DNA from: Lytechinus variegatus
Taxonomy: Eukaryota > Echinodermata > Echinoidea > Temnopleuroida > Toxopneustidae
Assembly (NCBI RefSeq): GCF_018143015.1
Contig: NC_054758.1
Coordinates: 7,797,501-7,861,500 of the forward strand
Direction: 5' to 3'
DNA: 64,000 nt
A program made the translations under genes and the position numbers. Shown one piece after another: positions 48,901 through 56,887 of the stretch (its first letter is position 1; each line of letters starts with the position of its first letter). The notes under the pieces were generated by a model. That model ran no database searches and was not told the DNA's origin. It was given only the letters and a program-made list of their open reading frames with translations.

Positions 48901-50911
48901 TTGACTCGAAGTGTATTGGCCAATAAATCAAATCTAATCTATAATATTTGGAAATATTTTTGTGCAGTTCTTGGAGCGTTTGCAGATGTTCAACGAGGAA
49001 AGCGAGAGGAGACGACAAGAGCTTGAGAAGAAAACCAAGAATGAAGTTAGCAGCCATATTGAGAAGCAGTTAGCTGGGACGTATAAACTTAGCTTACAAG
49101 ACACACAGAGTCCTGATGCTACCAAAGGTAAAGAGATTTCAAGTGTTATTGTAGAAATTGTAAAGGCCTGAATTCACAACGGTAGTTTAATTGTACCTTG
49201 GTAAAAACCATGAACTGTGCCGAATTTGAGTACGTAATTACTTTTATTTTATCGCCTTTACAAAGAAAAGTCCAATTGTAGAATGCACGCTTTGGGTGAA
49301 GGGTGCTTAATCATGCTTGAATTAAGAGCAGAAAACAAGAAATCTACATTGCGACTATAGTCCATGGTTTTGTAACATGATACATATGAAACTGCCTTGT
49401 TTGCGAATTCAGGTCAAAGGGTGAAGACATTGGCATAGCTTATTGAAGCAATGCCAAAGAATAAGAACCAGTTGCCAAGGATATATATAACATTCATATA
49501 TATATTCATCTTTAGAATGCAAAATTTGGCCATTTCAAGCTCTTTCGCTGCAGTTAAACAGTATTATTAATCATTTGATGATTAAAAAAAACACATTGTT
49601 TCCGTCTTGAAAATTGCGGAGGAGGTGGGGGTCATTGTCCCCTTCTCCTGGACCCCAGTTCAGCCACCGAAGCCGTTCAACTATATATCTCTTTCTCTTT
49701 TTTGTAGATATCAGCTTGCCAGCAGTATTCATGCCTACTCGGACAGGTCAGCTGTACAACCCAAGAGCTCATCATTACTTCCATCCGTCCGGTTCACTTG
49801 GTCATCTGAGACTCACTCAACCACCTTCAATCTTTCAATTGCCTCCGTTACCAGCAAAACATGTATCCTTAATATGACTTCCTTTTTTTTTTAATTCAAA
49901 CTTGATTTCACTGAAAGATAAACCCTGATAATGATAACAAGTTTACAGAATTGAACAAAACTTGCATATGATGTAAAACTATAAATAAAGGATATCTGTC
50001 AATTATGTCAAACAATTTTCAGGAAAATGTATTGATACAAAGTATTGATACTCTGTATCAATGCAGAGTATTGAGCAAATGAAGATCAGAAAAATTGCTG
50101 AGAAATCCTGCCCATTTGTAGTGTGGTCCCACGTGGTGTTTCCTGTGTCAGCTACACTAGTAATGAAATGAATATAATTTCAAGCAAGTTGGAATTATTT
50201 TAATCAAACCTGTTAGTTCTACATGTAAGTAAGCATTCTTGCATACTATAGTAAAGCTTCTATTAAGAATTTCCTATCGAAATTAGATTTCTGCACCAGA
50301 GCTTGATCTTAGCTTGAACGTTTCCCACCATGTTTTTAAAAAATAAACTCACGAAGATAGAGACCACATCACGTTGTGTACTTGGTTTTTTGAAATGACA
50401 ATCCTCTGGCCTCCAGTGCTGTAAACATCACATTTTGTATTCTTTGGTAACATTTTCATTTTAACATGTGACAAAGCAGTTGTAAATAATAGAAATCTTT
50501 AATGAAAAAATGAGGTTTCCATGAAAATGAAAGCTTGAAAAACACAAGTGAAAGCCTACAATGTTTAAATAGCAGATTTTGTAACCGTACACAGGTTTTT
50601 CTGGTGGATTTTAGTTTAATTTTCATGATTTTCACTGAAATGACCACATTAAGTTTTCTGTTAAAGTTTGAGAATCCTGTGTCCTTTCTCTTGTTTTCCT
50701 TAACACTGATATTCATTTTCAGAAAATGTCTGTGATCAACCTGTTTGACATCAGAAAGAGCATGAACTGGGCGGTGACAGAGGACTGGACGAACCGCATC
50801 CCTCAAACTCCTGCAGAACTCCTGGAGAATACCCTTCACCCGGGAACACCTATGACTAACAATACTGAGCCTCGAGCAAACATGGCTGCCACTGATGATA
50901 CAAGACAGTAG
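30982..50911 (+). CDS. Uncharacterised 875-aa charged, coiled-coil protein, 19 coding exons
   Basis: Exons: 30982-31095, 32272-32363, 33417-33585, 35027-35157, 36067-36205, 36858-36989, 37433-37585, 38333-38435, 39105-39231, 40042-40162, 41497-41682, 42534-42714, 43577-43725, 44101-44180, 44588-44676, 48199-48356, 48968-49127, 49708-49862, 50723-50911. All junctions are GT-AG and every phase agrees (2628 nt with stop). TAA at 30976 is in frame before the ATG. Seen: a helical, basic first quarter (to about residue 210), acidic stretches near 215-305, a proline-rich part with HEPEYDWFFN, acidic exon 11, helical EMVPKAELDI and SRIRDLAAALE segments, a Lys-rich patch, a coiled coil (FLERLQMFNEESERRRQELE), and a compact RLTQPPSIFQLPPLPAK motif. 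No signal peptide or membrane segment. I do not recognise the family; X-box-like motifs upstream suggest a ciliary protein. The exon 18 donor (CAT/GTATCC) is weak. Confidence 0.88.
31123..31300. mobile_element. MITE, GGGTGTTTCACAAAGATTTA family (178 bp)
   Basis: Inverted ends of about 40 bp (GGGGGTGTTTCACAAAGATT on the left; inverse on the right) enclose a short centre. It starts 27 bases past the donor of coding exon 1, so the first exon's reading frame would run into it if unspliced. Relative at 55075-55607. Confidence 0.85.
31878..32035 (+). repeat. SINE fragment (body only)
   Basis: It matches the body of the SINE at 20687 (TTGTGCTACACTC, CCAGGTGAGGTGAATAGGTA, ATTCATTGAATGCA, CTCAAGCTGGGGTA) but lacks the tRNA-like head. 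Confidence 0.75.
32580..33110. repeat. Relative of the foldback element, intronic
   Basis: Words TTGAAAATTTCATCA, GCAGTTATATGCAC and GATGATGTCATG on the left and inverted counterparts near 33050, 32975 and 32950 repeat the layout of the 21921-22470 element, more diverged. It lies in the intron between coding exons 2 and 3. Confidence 0.6.
33131..33290 (+). pseudogene. Decayed duplicate of coding exon 3
   Basis: From 33191 the sequence repeats the acceptor and first 75 or so bases of exon 3 (TTTCAGCACGAATGATCTTG, then GTTAGACTGGTCC and TCTCTGTATCCTG), with a gap of about 11 bases after GAGACC that breaks the frame. The intron sequence before it (ACTATTCTTGACTTTACTGA) is also duplicated before the real exon, so about 165 bp was copied in tandem. 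No donor is present. Confidence 0.85.
33800..34690. repeat. Diverged tandem duplication, unit about 430 bp, intronic
   Basis: Matching landmarks occur in the same order in both halves: GAGGATATGAAATGAAAATG and AAGGATATAAAGTAAAAGTG, GTGTGTTTTTGTCTT and GTGTAGTTTTGTCTT, ACCCTTTACCAAAGC and GCCCCTTTACCAAAGG. It fills much of the intron between exons 3 and 4. No coding signal. Confidence 0.65.
34736..34760. repeat. (TA)n microsatellite
   Basis: Alternating TA run in the same intron. Confidence 0.85.
35540..35838 (+). repeat. tRNA-derived SINE, full-length copy
   Basis: It has the same head, B box (GGGTTCAAATCCC), body and TATTATT tail as the copy at 20687, with high similarity over the first 190 bp. 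It sits in the intron between exons 4 and 5. Confidence 0.85.
37098..37132 (+). pseudogene. Decayed duplicate of the end of coding exon 6
   Basis: GGTGATATAGTCACTCCAGC and AGCAAG/GTATTA repeat the last 30 bases of exon 6 and its donor. Intron sequence following both copies is also similar (TGCTAGAATAAAAAA and TGCTGAAATAAAAAA), so about 140 bp duplicated in tandem. An upstream GCATAG acceptor would bring in a stop, so it should not be an exon. Confidence 0.75.
37681..37942. mobile_element. MITE, GTCTTACAAAGAGTTGCGATTG family
   Basis: Ends CTGTCTTACAAAGCGTTGCG and, inverted, CCTGTCTTACGAAGAGTTGC bound a 260-bp non-coding element between exons 7 and 8. Relatives are at 40471-40842 and 59806-60075. 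Confidence 0.8.
38759..38859. repeat. Intronic hairpin, 43-45 bp arms
   Basis: GGGGAACATCAAATATATTG (38759 on) pairs with CATATTTGATGTTCCCC (to 38858), and AAAAGAATCATATTGGCC pairs with GGGCAATATGGGTCTTTT, leaving a loop of about 13-15 bases. It could be a MITE core or give an RNA hairpin if transcribed. Confidence 0.75.
39295..39697. mobile_element. hAT-like MITE with CAGGGTTCCCAGC ends
   Basis: A perfect 13-bp terminal inverted repeat (CAGGGTTCCCAGC / GCTGGGAACCCTG) bounds 403 bp. The inside has repeated AATCAGGGAATTT-type words on one strand. The CAG start suggests hAT; an 8-bp target duplication is not clear. It lies between exons 9 and 10. Confidence 0.8.
40187..40377. mobile_element. 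Foldback MITE, CATAAAGCTGTTCGTAAG family, copy 1
   Basis: The two arms (GGTGGTTCATAAAGCTGTCT and inverse) pair along almost the whole element around a GATCCTTTCT centre. It starts about 25 bases after the exon 10 donor. Confidence 0.8.
40471..40842. mobile_element. MITE of the 37681 family, split by another MITE
   Basis: ATATGGAAATCCATCTTTGT, AGGAAATTTGCCCATTGCCC and the right end CACAACTCTTTATAAGACAG match the copies at 37681 and 59806. The continuity is broken at 40662-40812 by the element listed next. The left terminus is too decayed to fix exactly. Confidence 0.75.
40664..40810. mobile_element. Small foldback MITE inserted in another MITE
   Basis: GGGGCCCGTTGCAGAAAGAG at the left is matched by its perfect inverse at the right (CTCTTTCTGCAACGGGCCCC). 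The element is 147 bp with no coding capacity. Confidence 0.9.
41812..41830. repeat. Short interstitial telomere-like repeat
   Basis: GGGGTTAGGGTTAGGGTC holds two TTAGGG units; a scrambled version is near 43110-43140. Too short to mean a telomere fusion. Confidence 0.6.
42262..42460 (+). repeat. SINE, internally deleted copy
   Basis: tRNA-like head with B box GGTTCGAATCCC at 42317-42331, then directly the distal body (TGGGCGCTGTTGAAAAGGTG, AGCTCAAGCGTAAGCTGGGG) and an ATTATT tail. The middle of the body is missing relative to 20687. Confidence 0.8.
42756..42929. mobile_element. Foldback MITE, CATAAAGCTGTTCGTAAG family, copy 2
   Basis: TTTCATAAAGCTGTTCGTAA at the left is mirrored at the right (TTACAAACAGCTTTGTGAAA). 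It begins about 40 bases past the exon 12 donor. Confidence 0.85.
44345..44515 (+). repeat. SINE 3' fragment with long TATT/ATT tail
   Basis: It retains the distal body (TAGCTCAACCTTAACCTGGG, CACTTTGTATCCCCTGG, ATTCTATAGATCCAG) and an expanded ATTATT tail (44446-44520). Confidence 0.7.
45423..45452 (+). other. Candidate 30-nt in-frame cassette exon
   Basis: AATTAG precedes and GTAAGA follows a 30-base segment whose phase fits between exons 15 and 16; inclusion would add about ten residues (ESEERVMEM plus one junction residue) without stops. It is not needed for the main frame and is inferred from sequence only. Confidence 0.4.
45887..46058. mobile_element. Foldback MITE, CATAAAGCTGTTCGTAAG family, copy 3
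   Basis: Best preserved copy: GCTGTTCGTAAGTTAAGAGC, GACTTTAAGAACGACTGGTG and ATCCTTTCTT on the left are mirrored almost base for base on the right. Intron between exons 15 and 16. Confidence 0.9.
46287..47371. mobile_element. Element of tandem 150-190-bp units, each with a DR1 motif
   Basis: GTCTCACCTGC (46287-46297) and its perfect inverse GCAGGTGAGAC (47361-47371) bound the element. A CGGCGACGGCGGCGGCGGCG patch opens it, followed by about five to six tandem units with ATCATAACTT, CATGAAACTTGGACAT, AAGTATCACTGAACATCCTG and GACCAAGGTCAAAGGTCA. Perfect AGGTCA-A-AGGTCA direct repeats are at 46496, 46688, 46851, 47014 and 47167. No coding frame. The layout resembles non-autonomous elements with internal minisatellites; class unknown. 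Confidence 0.85.
47656..47689. repeat. (GT)n microsatellite
   Basis: Interrupted GT run in the large intron before exon 16. Confidence 0.9.
48543..48609 (-). repeat. tRNA-like sequence, SINE head or tRNA relic
   Basis: Reading the minus strand gives TGTCTAGTGGTTAGAGC (A-box-like) and GAGTTCGAATCCC (B box) at tRNA spacing, with CTTGTGA where an anticodon loop would be. The anticodon and acceptor stems do not pair, so it is not called a functional tRNA. Confidence 0.5.
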
Positions 50912-51530
50912 GGGCTGGACTAACAATCCACAAACTCCTGCAGAACTTCTGGAGAATACCCTACACCCTGGAACACCTATGACTAACAATACTGAACCCA
51001 GAGCTAATATTGCTGCCACCGATGATACAAGACAGTAGGGACTGTACAAACCATAATCCACAAACTCCTGCAGAGCTCCTGGATAATACCCTACACCCCC
51101 GGTACTCCTCTGACCAATAATTCTGAGCCTCGAGTGAACGTCACTGCTTATGATGACAGAAGACAGCAGGGACTGGACAGACCGCATCCCGTAAACTCCT
51201 GCAGAACACCTACAGAATACCCTACATCCTGGCACACCTATGACCGATAATACTGAACCAGAGCTAAGTTTGCTGCTAATGATGTGAGACAGTAGGGACT
51301 GGACAAACTGCATTCCACAAACTCCTGCAGAACTCTTAGAGGAAGCTTTATCCTGGAAACCTACCGTATGTACAGAACCTAGAACTAACATCACTTCCAA
51401 TGATGTTGCAAGGCAGTTGTATTTATAATGAACCACATTCTACAAAATCCTGCAGAGCTCCTGGAGAACATCCTACACCCTGGTAAAGCGTTGACCAATA
51501 ATACAGATGAACCTGCATATTTATTGGGAC
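50775..51530 (+). repeat. Tandem copies of the terminal coding end in the 3' UTR, six units
   Basis: The anchor ACTCCTGCAGAACT and its variants start at 50807 (inside the coding exon), 50934, 51064, 51195, 51321 and 51446: periods 125-131 bp. Each unit carries the sequence coding for the C-terminal residues from about QTPAELLENTLHP through DDTRQ plus the stop region GACAGTAGGG, decaying with distance. Unit 3 has GACAGCAGG, without the stop. Confidence 0.92.
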
Positions 51531-53525
51531 CAGAGAAATCAATTTGACTCAGACATTTTGACTTTGTAAACACCCCCTCCCAGGATTTATATCATCGGGA
51601 TAATGAAGAAAAGAACCATTTACCAAATATGATATTTTGCATTAGCATAGTGTTACTGGGCTTGTTAAATTGTTTGGGACAGTTCAGAACATGCTTGGTT
51701 TTAGATTTTTAGAAATATTTCTCTACAGGAATTAGTACACTGTTTTCTCACAATATGAGGTTGTCTCCATTGCCATATTTTAAAGTACAGCCTTTACTGA
51801 ATTGCCCTCTAAATTTTGAGATACTCAAGGTTATAAAGAGCCCACCAACGATATTCTGTAGAGGAAGTTGACATTATATTTACAGAGGCATAATTCATAC
51901 ATGGTGAGAGGCTTGACTGAGTAGAATTCCCTTAGTTGTACATGTATATACCTCCTTTCCATTCGATCATATTTCTATTTGAGCATTTTTCCAAGAGCAA
52001 CACAAAACTGTCATGCATTGCATCTAGTCTGATGTGCAAACCCTTCACTCGAGTAAAGGGTCTGAATTGCAGCCTACTCCTGCCTTGTGTACTGAAGGTC
52101 CTCAGTACAGAAAGTTTTATGTGCTAGTCTTTGCATGGAGACACACTTGTTGATTAAAGTTTCAATCAGGGTCTGTGCCTGCAGACTACATTGCATCTTC
52201 AAAGAAATATCTCAAACAGAAATGTTGAACAAAAATTCTTATCACTAAACTGGTTTACATTAAGAAGGTATTCATGTATGTGATCCATCCTGTGTAATGA
52301 TCTATTCAGAATAGTTTTTGAAAATTTGTAACACTTTCATTTCATCAGGTCAATTCCATTATGTACATCAGACCCCTATATGGATGACCCAGTAAAGCTT
52401 CTAAGAAGCTGCTTTCTTCTTTCAGAATTACTGCAATAATTAACTTTTTAAAAAAAAATTTTCGTGCTCTGTGCTTTATATGAAAATGTTTAATGCTCTC
52501 AAATTATCATGCCTGGAGTAATTCATAAAGTGAAGTAAGAATTAGGTCATTCCCAAATCTACACACAACTTATCTTTTTTTTCTCACTCTCTTCCTTTCA
52601 TTCTCTTTCCCCTTCTTTCTCAACCTAACATATATCTTCCATCTCTCCTTCTTGTGTCTCTCTTTTGCTCTCTGTAAAGAAACTAACAATATTTCAATGA
52701 GCTTTAAAATTCAACCTTGCCCCACTCGCGACTTTTGATTTCCCATATGGTGCCTCCACAGCGAGTCGAAAACGGTCGTTTTATGATCTTTAATAGTACG
52801 ACTACCCAACATGTAGTTGGTAGAAAAAATGATTTCATCTGTTGGCTTGGACTCACCGTACGGTCTCTGTAGGGATATGTATTTGACTGCGCTGCCAGTT
52901 TGAAAATTAACACATCACAAATATCCCTATGTTTACACTTTGCAGTACGTAACGTATGTTATAATAGAGTCTTTATTGTTCATTTTGTGCATGGTGGAGA
53001 GTAGTATGCTTTAATAAGCAGGTCATTTAATGGCAATTTTGGACGACTTGATATTGTAATCTGATATGTAAGGGCTTAAACCTTTTTTTTTCTGAATATG
53101 CAAATGATTTGAATGGAGTTTACATATATGTTCTTATGCCTAATCAAGATGATGCCATACATATTTCAAAGTTTTCTATTATGCAGTTTTCCATTTTATC
53201 ACCGTCCAAATGTCACTTTCAAGCAGTACTTTTTGACTACCCTGCCAGTGATGAAAAAGGCAAAAAACAATGTAAATATAAATATCCATCTATATTTATT
53301 TCCTATTCATATCTATGTATATACATGTATTCATTGAAATGTATCAAAATATTCTGTCCAAAATATTTATAAGAATCGAACTTGATTTTCTATGCAGTTT
53401 TATATATTTACAATATCATAATCATGTGTACCAGGTCATGGATCAAATACTTCCTTTATGTTGTGGACTTTGTATATTTTATATCAAAATGTAAATAATG
53501 AAATAAATGAGATCTGTATAATTAC
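50912..53525 (+). other. Probable 3' UTR of the 875-aa gene
   Basis: No further coding frame follows. After the tandem units the sequence is A+T-rich and ends at a good AATAAA (53502-53507) followed by T- and GT-rich sequence (TTGTATGTGTGG). UTR extent is inferred. Confidence 0.4.
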
Positions 53526-53754
53526 ATTATTGTATGTGTGGAAATTTCAATGACTGAATCAAGAATGGATTTAGCGAGGAATCTGCCAAGGTCCAGGGGG
53601 GGGGGGGGGTGGTGGGTGAAATGTGAAAGATACATAGGAACACAGATACAACATACATTGAAGACAATGAATTATAATGAATTTTGTATAAAATTTATTT
53701 AAAATTCTACAATCATTTTACACATACTATCAAATCTCAGAAACATTCGGGAAG

Positions 53755-54752
53755 ATGATTCTACAACTGGTTTGGGCAACAAAATCTCAATCAAGATGTT
53801 CAAGAGAGTAAAAAAAAGGTGGTTGTCAGAGTGTCAGGACAATGTATCCATGAGCAATCTTTAAATTGACAAAACATGGTTGCTGTATGCTTTTTTTTCT
53901 ACAACTGCTTTGGGCAACAAAATGTATCTCAATCAAGCGAGATGTTCATGAGTAAAAGAAAAAAGGTTGTCAGAGTGTCAGGACAATGTATCCACGAGCA
54001 ATCTTTAAATTGACAAAACATGGTTGCTGTATGCTTTTCTTTCTACAACTGGTTTGGGCAACAAAATGTATCTCAATCAAGCGAGATGTTCAAGAGTAAA
54101 AATAAATAAAGGAAGGTTGTCAGAGTGTCAGGACATTGTATCCACGAGCAATCTTTAAATTGACAAAACATGGTTGCTGTATGCTTTTTTTCTACAACTG
54201 CTTTGGGCAACAATATGTATCTCAATCAAGCGAGATGTTCATGAGTAAAAAAAAACAAAGGTTGTCAGAGTGTCAGGACAATGTATCCACGAGCAATATT
54301 TAAATTGACAAAATATGGTTGCTGAATGCTTTTTTTTCCCAACAACTGCTTTGGGCAACAAAATGTATCTTAATCAAGCGAGATGTTCAAGAGTAAAAAT
54401 AAATAAATAAAGGTTGTCAGGACAATTTATCCACGAGCAATCTTTCAATTGACAAAACATGGTTGCTGTATGCTTTTTTCTACAACTGCTTTGGGCAACA
54501 AAATGTACCTCAATCAAGCGAGATGTTCAAGTGTAAAAATAAAAAAAGGTTGTCAGAGTGTCAGGACAATGTATCCATGAGCAATCTTTAAATTGACAAA
54601 ACATGGTTGCTGTATGCTTTTTTTTCTACAACTGCTTTGGGCAACAAAATGTATCTCAATCAAGCGAGATGTTCATGAGTAAAAAAAAGGTTGTCAGAGT
54701 GTCAGGACAATGTATCCATGGGCAATCTTTAAATTGACAACGCATGGTTACA
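53755..54752. repeat. Minisatellite, seven units of about 145 bp
   Basis: The anchor ACAACTG begins at 53763, 53901, 54045, 54194, 54342, 54482 and 54628. Units share CTTTGGGCAACAAAATGTAT, CAATCAAGCGAGATGTTCA, GTTGTCAGAGTGTCAGGACA and TTGACAAAACATGGTTGCTG and differ mainly in A/T-run length. A poly-G run is at 53597-53610 upstream. Intergenic between the two convergent genes. Confidence 0.95.
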
Positions 54753-55074
54753 TTTTTTTTTCTTGAAAAAATTTGAGACATGAGTCTCTGATTCATAATG
54801 ACATGTTATCATCATAAAATGCACAATTCCTACAAGATTACCATCAGATCAGATAAAATGATTTCAGTACTTAAAAACTGATATTGCAAATATGTTATTT
54901 GTTAACTTTTGTCCAGGATTCAAAATCAATCATGATTCAACCTGCTATTAAATTAAGGAAGAAATTCACCCTGACCTTACCGTTATGTAATATCTTGCTT
55001 TGAAATCTACCTATCATAATGAAAGAATTAAAGGCCATTTGACCAAATTTGTCTGTGAACTAACTACAAACTGA

Positions 55075-55607
55075 GGGGTGTTTCACAAAGATTTTAGTAT
55101 GACTTAGAGTCGCACTTACATGTAAATACCGAGTTGCGTATAGTATGAAAGGCTCGACCACATTGGTCAGATCGTGTCACGAGGATGCGCACCAATGCGT
55201 ATCTATCATTAAGATCGCGCGTTGCATATCATGTACGTGTCGGCATTTAAGTGAATTCTACATAGAGTAGAATTCACTGAGCAAAATGCCGAAAAATTCA
55301 ATCAAAATCGGATAACAAATAAAGTTATTGAAGTTTAGCAATATTTTGTGAAAACCAGTCGTCATGAATATCATTAGGTGGGCTGATGATGTCACATCTC
55401 CACTTTACGTTTTCTTATGTTATTACATTAAAAATCTTATTTTTTTCATTATTTCATACTTGTGCGAATAATATGTCTCCCTTATAATGAAATAAGTTGC
55501 AGCAATGAATATCTAATGCACTAAATCAGTTGTCAAACTAATTTTTCTTGTTTTTGGCATTTAAGTGCGACTGAAGTCATACTTAAATCTTTGTGAAACA
55601 CCCCCCC
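55075..55607. mobile_element. MITE of the 31123 family carrying an inserted element
   Basis: The ends GGGGTGTTTCACAAAGATTT and inverse match 31123-31300. The middle is interrupted at about 55253-55556; GGCATTTAAGTG is found on both sides of the insert and is a likely 12-bp duplication. The insert resembles one half of the 21921 foldback element (TGATGATGTCACATCTCCAC). Confidence 0.8.
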
Positions 55608-55646
55608 TGGTCTATTCCAAACAATCATCTGGGCCTTATAACACAA

Positions 55647-55788
55647 GGGCCCATAACACAAAGGTTATAAGCAATAAATCACCAAACGAATTGGCCTATC
55701 AAGACTAACGATCGGTAGACTGACTCAGAACCAATCAGCATTGCTCTTTCATATTGGTGATTAATCGCTAATCATTGTGTTACGGGGC
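55647..55788. mobile_element. Small foldback MITE, GTAACACAA family
   Basis: GGGCCCATAACACAAAGGTT on the left and inverse GCCCCGTAACACAATGATTA on the right bound a 142-bp non-coding element related to 24787-24920. Confidence 0.75.
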
Positions 55789-56440
55789 TGCAGGAGTGTG
55801 AAGATAAAGGCACTGATGAGACTTTAAACAAGGATTTTGAAAAGGAGTCAGAGTAGTCCCGCTGAAATACATACATGCAGGATTCTAGGATTCAGCGTTA
55901 CAGTAGTGGGGTTCACATCATATTAAACAAGATATTTGAAATATGTTGATTGGAGCTCGTTTGATTTTACTTCCCTTTAAGCTAAAACCGCCAGGGGGGG
56001 GGTGTTTCCGTTGATATCTTCCGCAACCATTCCACTGGGCAAATTTTTCGACCACACCATGTGCATAGACTTTTGAGTTTGGAATCTTGCACATCTTTTG
56101 AGATCAAATTTATGATGCCTGGATATGCAGTTGAATAATTACATGTTACATAAGAGCAGGTCAGACCCAAAATTGCTCAAAAGTGTGATTTTTTTCAAGG
56201 TGTTATGCGATCGGCGGCCAAGATCTCAAGGGGGCGGGGGGTTTATTCACCTTCCCCCTTCTCCTGATCACATAACACTCACAAAAAGCCTGGCCTGGTT
56301 AGGGTTAACATCTCTAGTATCCTTGCTGAGAAGGAATTGGTCGCTGCCAGTCTTTCTGCTCATGAGGCATGTCGTACATCCCCCACAGAATGACAGGCAC
56401 AACAGGACATCTACAGACAGTGTAGATAGAAATCATCATG

Positions 56441-56887
56441 AAGATCCCAATGATATCTTGAAGAGGCCTCCTTCAAGTCCTTTCGATGTGCAGTTGCAGT
56501 GCTTGGATAGTAAATAGCCATGGGAAGAGTAATGCCATCTGATAAACAGTTTGTCCGATTCCTTGTCATCAATTCTCAAACCATTCGGATCCCAGTGGTA
56601 TCTTCAAGGAATTTCCCTGCCACAAGTCCTTCCAATGAGGGGTTAGAGTTCTTGGACAGTATCATTTACAGGGGAAGAGATACCATCTGATAACCAGTTT
56701 GTCTGATTGGTTGTCGCCATTTCTCAAGACATTTGGATCCCAATGGTATCCTGAAGACACTTCTCAATAGCAAGTCCTTTTAATGTGCAGTAAGAGTTCT
56801 TGGATAGTATCAATCACAAAGGAAGAGTTACACCACCTTATAATCAGTTTCTCCGATTGGTTGTCGTCATGTCTCGAACCATTTGGA
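56441..56887 (-). repeat. Tandem copies of the RBM28 coding end in its 3' UTR
   Basis: Anchors on the plus strand GATTGGTTGTCGTCATGTCT (56855), GATTGGTTGTCGCCATTTCT (56705) and GATTCCTTGTCATCAATTCT (56557) give a period near 149 bp; a fourth partial copy reaches about 56441. The first unit holds the real stop codon. In the third the minus strand would still read SerGluTrpPheGluAsn-stop, close to the true SerLysTrpPheGluThr-stop. Confidence 0.88.

Noticed and set aside
50456-51436. 326-codon open frame on the minus strand
   Set aside because: It is antisense to the last exon and its tandem copies; its internal repeats simply mirror the 128-bp DNA units and it has no splice or family support.
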